Shown piece by piece: positions 6,703 to 7,074 of a stretch of DNA of 7,074 nucleotides (positions within the stretch are counted from its first letter, which is position 1; each line of letters starts with the position of its first letter). The notes beneath the pieces were generated by a model that was not told the DNA's origin, did no database searches, and saw nothing but the letters and a program-made list of their open reading frames with translations. Position numbers and translations under genes: made by a program. This DNA is from Deltaproteobacteria bacterium RIFCSPLOWO2_12_FULL_60_16 (GTDB lineage: Bacteria; Desulfobacterota; Binatia; UBA9968): assembly GCA_001798565.1 (NCBI GenBank), contig MGSR01000138.1:3844-10917 (forward strand), in the 5' to 3' direction.

Positions 6703-7074
6703 ATGAAGATCCCGGTTTATCTGGATAACCATGCCACCACCCCCACTGACCCGCGAGTGCTCGAGGCCATGTTGCCCTACTTCGGTGAAAAGTTCGGCAA
6801 CGCGGCCAGTCGCAGCCATGCCTTTGGCTGGGAGGCGGAGGCGGCCGTGGACGAGGCGCGCGAGCAGGTTGCGCAGATTATTCAAGCCGCGTCGCCGAGG
6901 GAGATTGTTTTTACCAGCGGCGCCACGGAGTCCGACAACCTGGCGATCAAAGGTGTCGCGGAAGCTTACGGGGACAAGGGCAATCATATCGTTACCTGCA
7001 GCACCGAGCACCGGGCGGTCTTGGATAGCTGCAAGGCCCTGGAGCGGCGGGGATTCAGAGTAACTTACCTGGGG
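6703..7074 (+). CDS. iscS: Cysteine desulfurase IscS, N-terminal part (cut by window end)
   Basis: A PLP-dependent enzyme that removes sulphur from cysteine to give alanine and an enzyme persulphide, supplying iron-sulphur cluster assembly and tRNA thiolation. The first 124 codons are present and open to the last base. Visible matches to group I desulfurases are [14 protein letters not shown] (6-19), [13 protein letters not shown] (31-43), [18 protein letters not shown] (67-84, the PLP phosphate-binding turn) and STEHRAVLD (100-108), whose H103 corresponds to the PLP-stacking His104 of E. coli IscS. The PLP lysine and catalytic cysteine lie beyond the window. The start fits the family (MKIPVYLD), with AGGAAG at 6688-6693 nine bases upstream. 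The match through [11 protein letters not shown] favours IscS over NifS or SufS. The 182-base spacer with promoter-like and operator-like sequences suggests transcription separate from uvrA. iscU or a scaffold gene would be expected downstream. Confidence 0.93.
   Translation, partial: MKIPVYLDNHATTPTDPRVLEAMLPYFGEKFGNAASRSHAFGWEAEAAVDEAREQVAQIIQAASPREIVFTSGATESDNLAIKGVAEAYGDKGNHIVTCSTEHRAVLDSCKALERRGFRVTYLG

Overview
The window is a GC-rich, densely packed stretch of bacterial chromosome with every supported gene on the + strand. The organism is probably a Gram-negative bacterium. The first gene encodes a periplasmic SurA-type chaperone with a signal peptide, and the gene order surA - pdxA - phosphomannomutase - uvrA - iscS suggests a deltaproteobacteria-like or related environmental lineage. 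The lineage is an inference from content and order; nothing here fixes the taxon.

Layout: 1-109 holds the possible tail of an upstream gene and the leader of surA. 110-1435 is a SurA-like peptidyl-prolyl isomerase with one parvulin domain and an unusual C-terminal tail of about 115 residues. 1436-1551 is a spacer carrying a REP-like imperfect hairpin. 1552-2565 is pdxA (vitamin B6 synthesis). It overlaps by 4 bases a phosphomannomutase/phosphoglucomutase of the AlgC type (2562-3917). The uvrA reading frame begins on the stop codon of that gene, but its family-like start lies about 60 bases further on, past an 8-base-periodic GGAG/CTCC palindromic array. uvrA ends at 6520. A 182-base AT-richer spacer follows, with a TTGACA box and a 25-base palindrome. 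The window then ends inside iscS (from 6703).

The first four genes look like one transcription unit of housekeeping functions: envelope protein folding, PLP synthesis, sugar-phosphate supply for envelope polysaccharide, and nucleotide excision repair. iscS is preceded by its own candidate promoter and operator, so it probably starts a separate iron-sulphur cluster unit. PdxA contributes to making PLP, the cofactor IscS needs.

The two most interesting points are these. The UvrA is otherwise canonical, with both ATPase modules, the UvrB-binding region and all zinc cysteines, but about 100 residues are missing at the position of the insertion domain. The palindrome upstream of iscS matches the length and much of the half-site pattern of IscR type 1 operators. 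I see no CRISPR array, tRNA, rRNA or transposase, and no evidence of a wholly new multi-gene system.
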